A DNA stretch of 64,000 bases, taken from positions 652,570,920-652,634,919 of the forward strand of contig NC_081405.1 in the NCBI RefSeq assembly GCF_030272615.1, written 5' to 3'. Positions within the stretch are counted from its first letter, which is position 1. Each line of letters opens with the position of its first letter. Source of the stretch: Cryptomeria japonica. Its lineage: Eukaryota; Streptophyta; Pinopsida; Cupressales; Cupressaceae. Position numbers and translations under genes: made by a program. The notes below the pieces were generated by a model, which was not told where the DNA came from, made no database searches, and worked only from the letters and a program-made list of their open reading frames with translations. This document shows positions 36,385 through 47,473 of the stretch, in pieces.

Positions 36385-37835
36385 TTTTGGTATTATGGAT
36401 GTGTTGCATTGGTTTTTCCATTGATGTCAACACTTGTCAAACACTTATCCTTTTGGAGATCTTTGGTTATGTTCACCGGCATGTTCAGTGACTTATGCAC
36501 AATCACCAATATCTGGTTCACCGACACTAAGGATGATCTGTTATCATCTGGAGATTACTTGGTTATGTCGAAGACATTGTTTGGACACTTAGTTTTGGAG
36601 ATTTGGCTATTGGTCTAATCGAGTTTGCATATTTGTTGTTACCAACAAATAGGTCTAGGTTATGGACCGGCAAGCGTTATCTATTCCAAATCAGCATGAC
36701 ACGTTATGGAGATATTTTATTGATTGGTTATTATTGTAAATGCATTGAGCCAACATGATGCATCACATATTGATTCATTTTTAATTGATTTAATTGTAAT
36801 AGTCTTAATGAGATGACCTACACATTTGGTCTTAGGTTTTGGTATATATGTAAGATCTCATTTGTGAAATTAAAGAAGTAAGAAGGTGTGAAAAAGTTTT
36901 GTAATAAGGTATATGTGAATATAAGCAGAGCTATACACGCAAACATCATTTGAAGATTCAAGGAAGGTATAAAGAAGACAATCAGAGCTTAACCGGTACT
37001 GAATCTAGCATATGAAGATGTTATTTTGAGCAGTACATTATCATTGGATTTAACCATCCAATTGTAGTCAGTGTGACTCCCATTTTGTGATTGAGGAGTG
37101 AGCTCTAGGCATTAGGCCTTTCTGCATGTGCAAACCCCATTTGTACACACATACTATCTACTGTAGTATCATCTGATTGTGGGTAAGGTTTCCCACCGTG
37201 GTTTTTCCCCTTATAGGGTTTCCACATAAAAATATTTGTGTTATGTGTTGTGGATGTTATTTGTCTTTTTGTTTCATGCATTAAACTTTATCATTGATAT
37301 ATGTTATTTGTCTAATAGATTGTTTTGAAGAAGTATAAGGATAGGTGACTATTATCATTGATATATGTAAGACAACGAAAGGTTTTTGTTAATGTATCTG
37401 ATTGAGCTTAAACTGGTACTGAATCAAGCATTAGAGATGCTATTTTGAGCAGTACATTGTATTGGATTTAATTATCCATTTTGTAGTTAGAGAGACTCTT
37501 TCATTGAGAAGTGAGCTCTAGGTTGTTGGCCTTCCTACATGTGCAGGCCCATGTTGTAAGTAATATTTATTAATATTGGTCAGTGAGTAAATATTGTGGG
37601 TCACAAATCCCAACAAGGTTTTTCCCACACCGGGTTTCCTTGCCAAAATATCTTGTGTTATGGTGTGCATTTATGTTGTCTCTGTTATTTCTCTTTACTG
37701 CATTATTTCTTGTTTACTGGTACATTGATTTGGGTTGCAAAGTTATAAATAAGTTTAAATATTCCATTAACCGATTAGACACTGATTCACCCCCCCCCCC
37801 TCTTAGTGTCTTTGGGACTGTCATTGAATATAACA
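36385..37835 (+). repeat. Element 3 3' LTR with internal duplication
   Basis: It starts TTTTGGTATTATGG (TGTTGG expected) and ends ATATAACA, 1,451 bp. Its 3' part holds GATTCACCCCCCCCCCCTCTTAGTG. Two diverged tandem copies of a roughly 350-bp block, from GAGCTTAACCGGTACTGAATC (about 36986) and GAGCTTAAACTGGTACTGAATC (about 37404), each run through a 'gagctctagg' and a 'gggtttcc' phrase. Confidence 0.75.
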
Positions 37836-39725
37836 AGTAAATCCTTGATAGAGTTATCATCTGCAATTCCAAAGAGCTTGTATGACATTTTGGACGCTCG
37901 AAGACTGACAACAAATAAAGAAGATGAGAAATTGAAGAAACATATATTAGTTAATTTGTGTGCATTTATTACTAAGGAGGAGATTGATATATTACTCTAG
38001 TTATTCAAGGATAAATTTTGGAGTAAGCATAGAGTTAATAAGATTATGTTTGGTAAGATTGATGAATTTTCTAAAGAGACTGAGAAAATATGGAGATAAT
38101 ATTTGCAAGAAAATCGATATGAGGTCAATCCGACAAAGGATCAAGTTGATACTCATCCAAAAACTGAGCAGACCAAGGTAGATACTGTTAGGTCCTGGGG
38201 ACAACTGAGAGGGGGGGGGGGCTGAATCAGTTGTCTAAAACTTTAAACCAAAAACAATTTAATCAATTACTGCTTTAATATTGGTGAGACAGTCTGATAT
38301 ACCGGTGGACAGATTTAACAGATAAATGCAATACCGGTAAAGATTAATGCATGAAATCAAAACATAAAATCATCCACAACCTGTGACACCAATATTTGTA
38401 CGTGGAAACCCTGTAAAGGGAAAAACCGCGGTGGGAAACCTTACCCACAATCAGATGATACTACTGCATATCATTCTAGGTACCGGTGAACATTATATCC
38501 TGTCGGTGAACCATATACCAGTAACTGTGCAATAGTTACTTGCTTGCCGGTGAATGTTGTTGGATCCAAAGTGCTAGTTTTCAGTAGGTGTTGACATCAA
38601 TGACAAAACCATACCAAAATACCAATAGATACACCTTCAATTTTGCAAGTGCGTTGAGATGTGCAAACAGTGGATGATACTTCTATTTTGAAAGTTCAAT
38701 CAGTAGATCATGAAGAAGCCAATGCTCTGGGAGAAAGTAGAATGGAGAATGATGCAGGCGTGGGTGAAGTTGATATAAGTGATAAAGTGGAGATCCCTCT
38801 GGCCCCTGAAAAAGAAGTTGTTACAGAAGAAGATGTGGAGAAACTAAAGTCAAGTTTGAAGTCAAAACTGAGACTATAAATGGTAAGCGGGTCATTGATA
38901 ACCAAGATTTTATACAAGGACCAATCAATATTGCTTCCCTATCTCCCATTCAGAAGATTTAGTTGGCATCTTTTTCTCAAACCAAAGATAGCGAAGATCT
39001 TTTAAAATATCACACCGGAGATAGTTTTATAATGCACAAGGCAATCAATACTTTGGAGAGATTAATGCCCTCATTCCAAAAGGATACATCTAATACATCA
39101 TCTGGGCAATAGAAAAGTCTAATTGGTTCTATTAATTCTCATTTTGAATCTTTTGAGAAAGTTGCAAAGGTTAAATTCAAGAATGAAATTGAAGCTAAAA
39201 GGCACTGTAGCATAAAAAAATGATTACACGTGATAGGCTAATATTGAGTAACTGTATGAAAAGCATACAAGAAACAATAACCGTAGGTAAAAACTTGTAT
39301 AAATCATTCTTATCCCTGAACAAGTTCACTACAAACATTGAGAAGAAGTCTCAGGAGTACAAGGATGAGTTAGAAAAATTATCTAAGTCAGTTGATCCAT
39401 TATCAAATTCTTTGAGCCGGCATGAAAGTCGAGTAATTTCTTTTCCTAAGAAGATTTGGAGTCTGAGCTATGATCAGGAAAGGTTAATTGGTAGAGTTGG
39501 AGAACTTATGAGTCATATTGTCTCTAAGTTGGATGTAATGATAAATTCTCTTCAAGATGCTCAGAGTGCTCTCAAGATAGGTGATCTAGATGGTCTCAAG
39601 ACTGCAGAAACACAATCTTATCTTCTCAGTGGATTTATAACAGTTTTTGAGAATCTGCAAAAGGATTGGGATAGTCACTTGGACTCTTTTAAAAATTTGT
39701 ATGTAGATATTTTCAAGTTTTTGTA
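37836..39725 (+). pseudogene. Element C large ORF of unknown function (relative of element B ORF)
   Basis: The frame begins right after the element 3 LTR with SKSLIELSSAIPKSLYDILD, matching SKALIELEGKIPNYLYNKLD of element B (about 20490). Later it has IQGPINIASLSPIQKI near 38915, matching IQGPINMDMLSPTELM of B. A 168-codon open C-terminal stretch (39220-39726) is helical, coiled-coil-like and ends in VDIFKFL at TAA. The N-terminal half is missing. A solo LTR (38186-38627) interrupts it; across the duplicated GATAC the frame reads through. Stops lie near 38000, 38097, 38878, 38960 and 39110. Unknown function. Confidence 0.6.
38186..38627 (-). mobile_element. Solo LTR (minus strand) with TSD GATAC
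   Basis: The plus-strand block starts TGTTAGGTCC and ends CCAATA. GATAC lies immediately on both sides (38181-38185 and 38628-38632). It contains GAGAGGGGGGGGGGCTGAATCAG, the reverse complement of the poly-C block, and the 'ccgcggtgggaaacc' block shared with the M and element 3 LTRs. At 442 bp it is much shorter than its relatives, so it has an internal deletion. Confidence 0.85.
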
Positions 39726-39731
39726 AAGATT

Positions 39732-40592
39732 TGATGCAGAAGCACTAGAGTGGTTTAAGCGGTTCAAGCAGTTAACAGTGAAGTTTCTTGGAGATCGTTG
39801 CATTTCTTAATGTTTTTGGATTCTGAGTTATGGATTTGGATTTATCACCTTGAGATCATTTTCTTAAACATATTCAAGATTCATGGCATTTGGATTTGAT
39901 TCTGGTGAGATATCAATTCTAGTATTGTTTTGGTATTGGTGTGATCTTACCGGTTGGTCTTGCAATGTGTAAAGCGAAGCTAAATTGGGTTGCAAATTAT
40001 TTTCGTAACTTGTGGATCGTTAAGAGATGTTGTTTTGGACCTCACTGATGTTCTTGCAAAGTTCTATGCATTATTGGAGGTGTTCTTGGTGATTTGGGCT
40101 AACATCTTATTGTTTGCAGGTTTCATCATGAACAGGTTGATCTTTGGCCAACTTGATCGAGTTGATGTTGCTTGTGGATGGTATAAAGAGGAAGTTTGGA
40201 GATTCATTTTGGGGGATAGACATTGAAGGAAGAAGAGATCGAGAGAAGATGTAGTTTTCAAAGAGATTCTGGTCTGGGGGGACTGAAGTCCGGAGGGACT
40301 GAGGTCCGAATCAGTGCAGACTGTTACTAGAGGCCAAATTGTTGAGCATATAATTTGTGGATCAGAGATTTGATTTGTAAGGATTATTTTGTAATCTTGG
40401 GCTACAATCCAGCATGTGTAAGTCCTAAGGGAATATGTAATTCATTAACTATTATAAGGATTTACCTTTTCTATTTTCCCAGTTATATCTTTTGTTGTGT
40501 GAATCAGTTACCGGTATCTTTCATGTCGATATGTGATATAGGATGAAAGGAAGGTTTGGCCTTCATTGGATCTCCCTACCTTGTCTGCACCA
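39732..40592 (+). repeat. Element D 5' LTR
   Basis: It starts TGATGCAGAAGCACTAGAG and ends GTCTGCACCA. It lacks the TGTTGG start and poly-C block of the other LTRs here, so it belongs to a different family. Confidence 0.85.
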
Positions 40593-41014
40593 AGTGGTAT
40601 CAAAGTTGGTTATGAACTTGTTGATGGAGGAAGACCTGGTTATGGACTAGTTGATGGAGGAAGAGCTGGTTGCAAACCGGTTGGTTGAAAAGAACTTGAG
40701 GCAAATTGAAGACTTGTTCAGATCGTCGAACATTGAGGTAGTACAAGTCTTGCAAGTAGACTGCCAAACCTAGGAGCTTGAGCTTGAGGTAGTTGGTGGG
40801 TGGAGATTTGAATAGATTGCTTAACTGAGGTAGGTTGCAGGGTGGTCTGGTAGATTCGCCAAGGAGAGGCAATCAAAACTTATAGTTAGACCGCCAAACC
40901 CCTGAGGTAGTTGCAAGTACCTACTAACAAATCATTGAACCAAATCAAGTGATGGGACTCACTTTTCAATTAACCTCGAGTCTGATGAAAGAGCACCAGA
41001 GTAGTTCAAGTGGT
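40593..41014 (+). other. Element D interior with primer-binding site
   Basis: TGGTATCAAAG at 40595-40605 resembles the initiator tRNA-Met primer site. Two short tandem phrases of 'ggttatgaacttgttgatggaggaag' type follow. A minus-strand ORF at 40600-40872 is a shadow of this repetitive stretch. There are no gag or pol motifs. Confidence 0.75.
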
Positions 41015-41881
41015 TGATACGGGAGCACCATAGTGGTTTAACTAGTCGGAGCATTTAACAGTAGAGTTGCTTCGAGATCGTTGCATTTTTTCATGTTTTG
41101 GGATTCTGAGTTGTGGATTTGGATTTATCACCTTGAGATCATTGTCTTAAACATATTTTAGATTCATGGCATTTGGATTTGATTCCGGTGAGATATCAAT
41201 TTTGGTATTGTTCTAGTATTGGTGTGATCTTACTAGTTTGTCATGCAGTGTGTAAATCGAAGCTAAATTAGGTTGCAGATGAGTTTTGTAACTTGTGGAT
41301 CATTAAGCGATGTTGTTTTGGACCTTATCGATGTTCTTGTGAAGTTCTATGCATTATTGGATGTATTCTTTGTGATTTGGGCCAACATCTTATTGTTTGC
41401 ACATTTCATCATGAGCCGATTGATCTTTGGCCGACTCGATTGAGTTGATGTTGCTTGCAAATGGTATAAAGAGGAAGTTTGGAGATCCATTTTGGGGTAC
41501 AAAGGTCATAGGAAGAAGAGATCAAGAGCACATGTAGTTTCCAAAGAGATTCTTGTCTAAGGGGACTAAAGTTTAGAGGGACTAAGGTCCATATCAATGC
41601 AGAACAATGTAGACTATTACCAGAGGCTAAATTGTTGAGCAGATGATCTGCAAATCATAGATTTGAGTTTTAAGGATTATTTTGTCTAAGGTTGCGGTCC
41701 AGCATATGTAAGGCCTAATGGCATATGTAATTCATTAACTGCTATAAGGATTTCTCTTTTTGTTTTCCCAGTTATATCTTGTGTTGTGTGAACCAGTTAC
41801 TGGTATCTTTCATGTTGGTATGTGTTATAGGTTACAAGGCCAAGATGTCCTTCATTGGATCTCCCTACCTTGTCTACACCA
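41015..41881 (+). repeat. Element D 3' LTR
   Basis: It starts TGATACGGGAGCACCATAG and ends GTCTACACCA, with moderate divergence from the left copy. Confidence 0.85.
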
Positions 41882-41886
41882 AGATT

Positions 41887-42116
41887 GTACAACATTTTGG
41901 CCTTAATTCTTGATTTCTGGTATCTTACCTTTGTCATTGATGTCAAAGGGGGAGTGTATAGGAGTGAAAAATGTTGATCTAAGGGGGAGTTCCTTAATTC
42001 TTTAATTCTTTAGAATCCAGTGATTACATTTTTGGTTGCAGTGTATATATTTTTGTTTTGATCCAACACTTAGTCATTTTCTACTAAGTGTTGCCATCAA
42101 TGCCAAAGGGGGAGAT
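41887..42116 (+). other. Element C 3' non-coding region with repeated purine tracts
   Basis: It is collinear with 22050-22293 of element B: TTACCTTTGTCATTGATGTC before AAAGGGGGAG, then CTAAGGGGGAG, then AAGTGTTGCCATCAATGCC before AAAGGGGGAGAT at the LTR start. Confidence 0.75.
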
Positions 42117-43256
42117 TGTTGGCAAGAGACATTAAAGGCATGTTGAGATGTTGTCATTGATGGCAACTAATATCGGAATTGGCATCTACACTTCATGATT
42201 TCATCATTCTGGAAGATTGAGTGAAGATTCCTTGAGTTCGGTAAGGTTCAATAAGATGAACAGTGTATCCAACAAAGTGTACAATATTTTGGTTGGTGAA
42301 TTATTTTAGTTGAGTATTTTGCTTTGTGGATCTAGGAGATGTGTTGTGGATATGCAATTTACCTAATTCCATATTTATGGCCTTCGGTGATAAGTTTTGT
42401 GTAAGTTAATAGATCGGGTAATCATGTTTTAGTGACAATAATGGTTATCAATGGTAACATGTGATGATTTAGTTTGTGGATCTTGCAGATCGATTTTTGT
42501 AGTTATTTGTGTGTTCTAGGTTGTTGAGCCGATCTGTGGGAAGCGTGTGGATATTTTGTTTTGGTTTTCTTAATTGTTTTTGGATCAGATTGAAGTCAAC
42601 TTGTGTACACATTTTATCTTTTGTGACGTGTTCTTGAAGCCGACTTCATGGTGACCTAGATTGGTGATGCGGATATATAAGATAGGTTTATTTGATTATT
42701 TTGGTATGCAACGATTGTATGGGATATGTAAATGAGAGATTGTGCATATTTTCACATGTGCAAGGTAAAGATTGGTGCTCCAATATGTTGAAGAATATCA
42801 TAACAGAGCAAAATTATAGAGTAGAGTAAGAATATGTTTTGTACTTAATTGGAACTATATCCAAGAATTTGTTGATGCTACTTCATAGTTCAAAACACAT
42901 TATAATATCTTACAAACATTTGTAAGGTAGTGAGCCTTTCGGGTTGTATCCCTTTCTTGTAATTTGAGAAGTGAGCTCTAGGAATTGTGCCTGAATGCAT
43001 GTGCATTCCCCCTATGTAATATTTCTATACTTTTAATAGTATATTAGTATTGTGTGTAAAATCCCACCATATTTTTTCTCTTAACCAGGTTTCCATGTAA
43101 AAATCTTGGTGTTATGGTGTTGTTGATCTAAATGCTTTGTGTTTCTACACTTTAGTTTCCTTCATATGCATTAAGTGGTTTAATGAACAGATTGTCAAAA
43201 TTAAAAATTGCAAAACACAAATTCACCCCCATTCTCAGTGTTCATTGATTCCAACA
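42117..43256 (+). repeat. Element C 3' LTR
   Basis: It starts TGTTGGCAAGAGACATT and ends GATTCCAACA. ATTCACCCCCATTCTCAGTG lies near the 3' end. No matching 5' LTR is left in the window. Confidence 0.8.
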
Positions 43257-43439
43257 GTATATACTAGTGATGAATCTTACTCTTCCAAAATATCCCTTTC
43301 ATATAGAGTAATCTCTTCTAGACCTCTCAAATAGTCTCCCCTTCCTTTTATATAATGGATATAATTACTCGCCTAAGAAGTTTTGGCTTCCCCTTGTTTT
43401 GTTTGATATCATTTTCTACCATTGGATTCTCATTTACCA

Positions 43440-44060
43440 CGAGAGATATCCTCCTATCTCTTAAGTTTTTTTGTTATTTTATTGCCAATTTCTCTTCTAC
43501 CATCAAGGGATATTGATAGGCCTCTTCAACATTTTATATTTGAACCATACTAATCTCATACTAAACTGATAAATTTAATCTAATTGCATACCTTTAAACC
43601 CTATCAACATCATCATGAACATGTTTATCTCTGGTATTTGATCTATATAATTCATTCTTCTTTTTTTAAAATTATGTAGCTTGTGAAACAAACTCAATTG
43701 GTAATCAACTGGTAGGAATTTTGTCTTTAATTTTATAACCATTGTCTTCCCATGACATTATTTTCTCTTTTCTCTACCATTTTTGTTCAGATGTACATCC
43801 TCCCACTAGAGAAATGCATTTCACTTCAACTTTATGTAGCCATATTTCAATTTTTTTAGGTATTCCATTTGTTTATAATCAAAATATTTTGGCATTTTAG
43901 ATATCTCGTCAATTAGTTGTTTTGGATTTAAAAATTTATTATATCATAGTTTATCAACTTGTGGTATATTGTTGAGTCTAGACATTGATCTTGAAAACCT
44001 CTTTTTAGTTCATTTAAATCTTCCTCGTCATCTTCTTCTCTATCTATCACTTCCTCATCT
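43440..44060 (-). pseudogene. Ty3/Gypsy gag relic
   Basis: Minus-strand translation gives an acidic stretch (EDISEDEEVIDREEDDEEDL, about 44060-44000). With frame breaks it then gives KTKFLPVDYQLSLFHKLHNF (about 43730-43670), a Asp-Asp-Val/Tyr-Ala-containing middle (about 43600) and VEEAYQYPLMVEEKLAIK near 43525-43470. That order is the retrotransposon gag domain of plant Gypsy elements. It has many stops and no LTR or pol was recognised nearby. Old and inactive. Confidence 0.6.
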
Positions 44061-47000
44061 TCGCTAATATCTTCCGCACATATCTCTTTTTGTTGTTCTT
44101 ATTTCATTGCATCTAATATTGTTTATATACCTCTCAATGTATCTCTATAATATCATTAACTAATGGTGCCCTAGGCCATCCTTAATACACCATGCCTCTA
44201 CTTGAGTCCTTTTCTTTTGCATGCCTTTCACTTTTCACCTCCCCACAACAAGTTTCTTAGAAAATCTTCTCTCAATATAACCACAATCAACTTACCTTCA
44301 TATCACTTGATGTAGTCTAGATATGGGGATCCTACCAAACAACCAAAATCTAGTAGCCAATAATACAATTTTGACACAACAATAATGATCTTTGAATTTA
44401 TTTCAAAATTGAAAATAAATAGTCTTTAAATTATTCACAATGAGTACAATTAGTTTCTCATTAAAATTAAAATCACCTTAATAAAATCCAACTTCAATCC
44501 TACAAAAAAGAACTCCCTATAGTTTACAACAACTTTATTTTATACTTCAAGCTTAGAGGAAGTTAAATCATTGCAGGATTGATAGTTATAGGTAATTAAA
44601 TTAATATAGAATTGAGTGTATAATAGTATGGTAAAATCCCACAAGTGAGCATTTTAGGCAAGATGCTCTACATATCTAGTTCAAATAGAAAACTCCACAT
44701 ATCCACTTTACTAACAAAATTTCACAAATATCTTGTTCAAACTTAGGAAAATATACATGTCAAGGAAGTTTGATGGGAGTTCACAAAAATTCATTTTATG
44801 GAGGTTTGGTGTCCATTGAAATGAGTTTTTTATAACATCTTCAATGGTAAGATAACTTACTTAAAAATATCAAAATTTGTACCTTGTTAACATCAAATGT
44901 TATTGTTATTGTTATTGTTGTCCTTATTATGAAAATTCTTTCACTTATGGAAGGAAACCTTTAAATGATTCACACATTTGGTTCAATTGTCTTTTTCATG
45001 GACTATACAATGATAATATCATCTTATCATGTTCTTTCATCATATTGGCATAATCATTTATCAAGTGGCCCTCACCCCATGCTTACATCATCCTATCCTT
45101 AAGCTAACTTCATCAAAATTGTTCATCAAAATGGGATATCAAAATTTATAGATTTAGTTCACTTGAATTTTGTCACAAATCTATTGAACTTGAAGTTCTT
45201 ACAAAAAAATTGTCATCAAAATTGTTTAAGTGAATTAGATATCAGAACTTATAGGTTCAATTCACTTGAACTTTCTTGCAAATCTACTTGAAATTGAAGT
45301 TTTCACAAAATTGTTGAATGTAGAAAAATGAATTGAAATCGGTTGTAATAAATTAGATTGGAACCAATTAAAAAATGACTTAGTACCAGTTGGGAGAAAA
45401 TGACTTAGAATCGGTTGCTAAAAATGCCTTGGAACTAGATATGAAGAGATATAGTTCTACATTGAAGTTCCACAAATATCCAGTTAGAGACTAGAACTCT
45501 GCATTCACATAACATAGCCATTTTTTATCAAATTTTCACAAAATTGAAATTGTAACTACCCATTAAGCCATTTTACAACATGAAGTCCTTAACTTGACCA
45601 TTTTGATTCGAAATTTCCCCTAAAGAAACTACTGAAAATTAACACAACATGATATAACTAAAATTGAAAATAAAGTTTAAAATATTTTTGAATAGTATAA
45701 GATTTCTCATTAATCTGGATATTTCTATATAATAGAGTTTGAATTTTTTTCTTTTTCATTTGTTATACAAATTCTACACAAAAGCCTCATATAGAAATAA
45801 ACCTTACATGAGTGAACCTATAAAATTTATCTAGTTTGATGTATAGTAGTATTTAACTGCAAATTAAAGGGCTCCTTGGACTTGGAAAAATTTGGAATAC
45901 ATTTTATGACTATTATATTATACCTTAACTATAAACCTAAATTATTTTCAAAGTATAATTTCTAATTATATTTAATTAGGAATCAATGAAATTACACAAA
46001 TGTCCATGCTTCCATAAAATTCTATGGAAATACTTTACATAAAGCATCTTTGTAAGTTGAGCTTTGTAAGCAAAACATTTCTCCTTGAACATAGAAGGAT
46101 TCAATATTTTCTTGAAATATCAAGTTATCAACATGTGTCATAGAGAGAGGGCCAAGCTCAAGCATGTATAATACTATGAATAGTATGTATCAAACATTTT
46201 TAAATCAAGGTACATTTTAATATCATTGAATTGGTTGTCAACTATTAGTAAATGTTTTTCTATTGGTACACAAATTAATTCAACCTAAAAATTATTGGAG
46301 CTACCTATTCTTCATACAAAACAATATTTAATCAAAAATGCAAATCTTCAAATCACAACGGATTTTTAACGCGATTTCTACTAGTTCGATCCTCTTAATC
46401 TACCTTCTCAATGTTGTAAAAAAGAAAAAAAAAATGAAAAATAATTGTGTTATGCAAATTCATATTTTTAATTAGGTGTTGTTTTGTATGAAGAATAGGC
46501 TTTACCAAAATTATTACGTCATATAAATTAAGCAATGAGATCACTGGTGTTCATTAAAATCATCACACCTTCCACCTGATGGATCCTCACTATCCTCTAC
46601 GGGTTCCCATCTTCAATTATTTTTCATAAAAAAATTGTAGTACAAGTTGTAAATTCAATCTTGTCTATTCAATTTTGTCTAAAACAGTAGTAATTGACTA
46701 CTTCATAATGGCACCAGAATTTATCTGAAAGTCTAACTGTAAGTTCTTTTGATGGGAACCCATTTATTTTAGAGTCATTTTAGGTCATTACCCATTCCAC
46801 AATATTTTATACTAGACTATTTGTTTTTACTATGTTTTTGGATGGCATTAGGCGTTTTTCTCTTATGAGGATTTGCTTGTTCCGTCTAGAGAGACATATA
46901 TATCTAAGTTTATGGCATAGTCATTTTCCCCCTAGAATGTAGGTTATGATTTTTAACTCAGAAATGCATGCCTCCCATATCTTTTATTTTCTAATATAAT

Positions 47001-47138
47001 TATCACACCCCCCTTAGAGGTATCTTTTAGCTTTTATCTTATCGAATTTATTGAAAACCTAGAAACCCTAAATGAATTTGCTTCTTAAAGTTTATAGGAA
47101 AAACAAAGTGCGAAAATGGAATGGAGGAAAAGGGAAAA
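44061..47138. other. AT-rich spacer, no gene seen
   Basis: No convincing ORF, RNA gene or LTR was found. It contains short (TTATTG)n runs near 44890, a two-copy local repeat (45112-45330), a patch of similar 'gacttag..cggttg' phrases (45350-45430) and a mononucleotide A run near 46420. Confidence 0.5.
45112..45330 (+). repeat. Two-copy diverged direct repeat (~113 bp)
   Basis: A unit containing 'ttcacttgaa' and 'caaatct' phrases followed by 'gaagtt' and 'acaaaa' phrases occurs from about 45112 and again from about 45225, with roughly one difference every six to eight bases. Confidence 0.6.
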
Positions 47139-47359
47139 ACTTACTTGGGAATGGAGGTATCTATCATTTGATAGCTAGTGAGAGGGATCATGGAGGTCTT
47201 TCCCGTACCAAACTGAGCTTGTGCATTGACATTACAACTAGTGATGATGGGCATGACGACTCTCTACTGAATGGCAGAGGGCTTTTCAAAGCCGTAATAA
47301 TATATCTTGTGAAGAAGATCATCATGGATGCCCATCTGATTGAAGCTAGATATTTTCTC
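47139..47359 (-). pseudogene. DEAD-box helicase fragment, eIF4A-III-like, with splice donor
   Basis: Minus-strand translation reads [19 protein letters not shown] then [10 protein letters not shown], an in-frame TAG, RVVMPI and [13 protein letters not shown]. This is the Q motif and motif I (Walker A, normally AQAQSGTGKT) of eIF4A-family RNA helicases. The preceding MGIHDDLL segment fits eIF4A-III, the exon-junction-complex member, better than eIF4A. The stop replaces the second Gln of the IQQR sequence. Homology ends at CCCAA followed by GTAAGT, a good plant 5' splice site (47139-47144 on the plus strand). A genomic, intron-containing copy is therefore implied rather than a processed one. 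No further exons were found; motifs II to VI are missing. A neighbouring out-of-window copy cannot be excluded. Confidence 0.75.
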
Positions 47360-47473
47360 TACATCATGGCTTCTCTTGAATAAATAGCTTCTCATCATCC
47401 TTCGCATTTGGGTATAGACTAGTCTGCGTTGAATATCATGCAAAAAAAAATTGTCAAACTTTCCAGGGATCAT

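Larger units (their letters stand above)
31860..37835 (+). mobile_element. Copia LTR retrotransposon, element 3 (5' LTR missing)
   Basis: Gag, pol, several purine tracts and a 3' LTR are present. The 5' LTR, primer-binding site and first gag residues are absent: gag starts abruptly within RKDNLKLDGTNYGIWK at about 31860, joined to minus-strand M sequence. The 3' LTR ends at 37835 exactly where the element C ORF frame begins, so it probably inserted into C and its left end was later deleted along with the left part of C. Confidence 0.85.
39732..41881 (+). mobile_element. Short LTR element D, TSD AGATT
   Basis: Two direct copies of about 865 bp (39732-40592 and 41015-41881) flank a 422-bp interior. 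The exact duplication AGATT (39727-39731 and 41882-41886) brackets it. A tRNA-Met-like primer site follows the left copy. The interior encodes no recognisable protein, so this is a non-autonomous LTR element. It landed five bases past the stop codon of the element C ORF. Confidence 0.88.

Noticed and set aside
47072-47383. Plus-strand 103-codon ORF
   Set aside because: The opposite strand carries the eIF4A-III-like fragment with conserved motifs, so this is its shadow.
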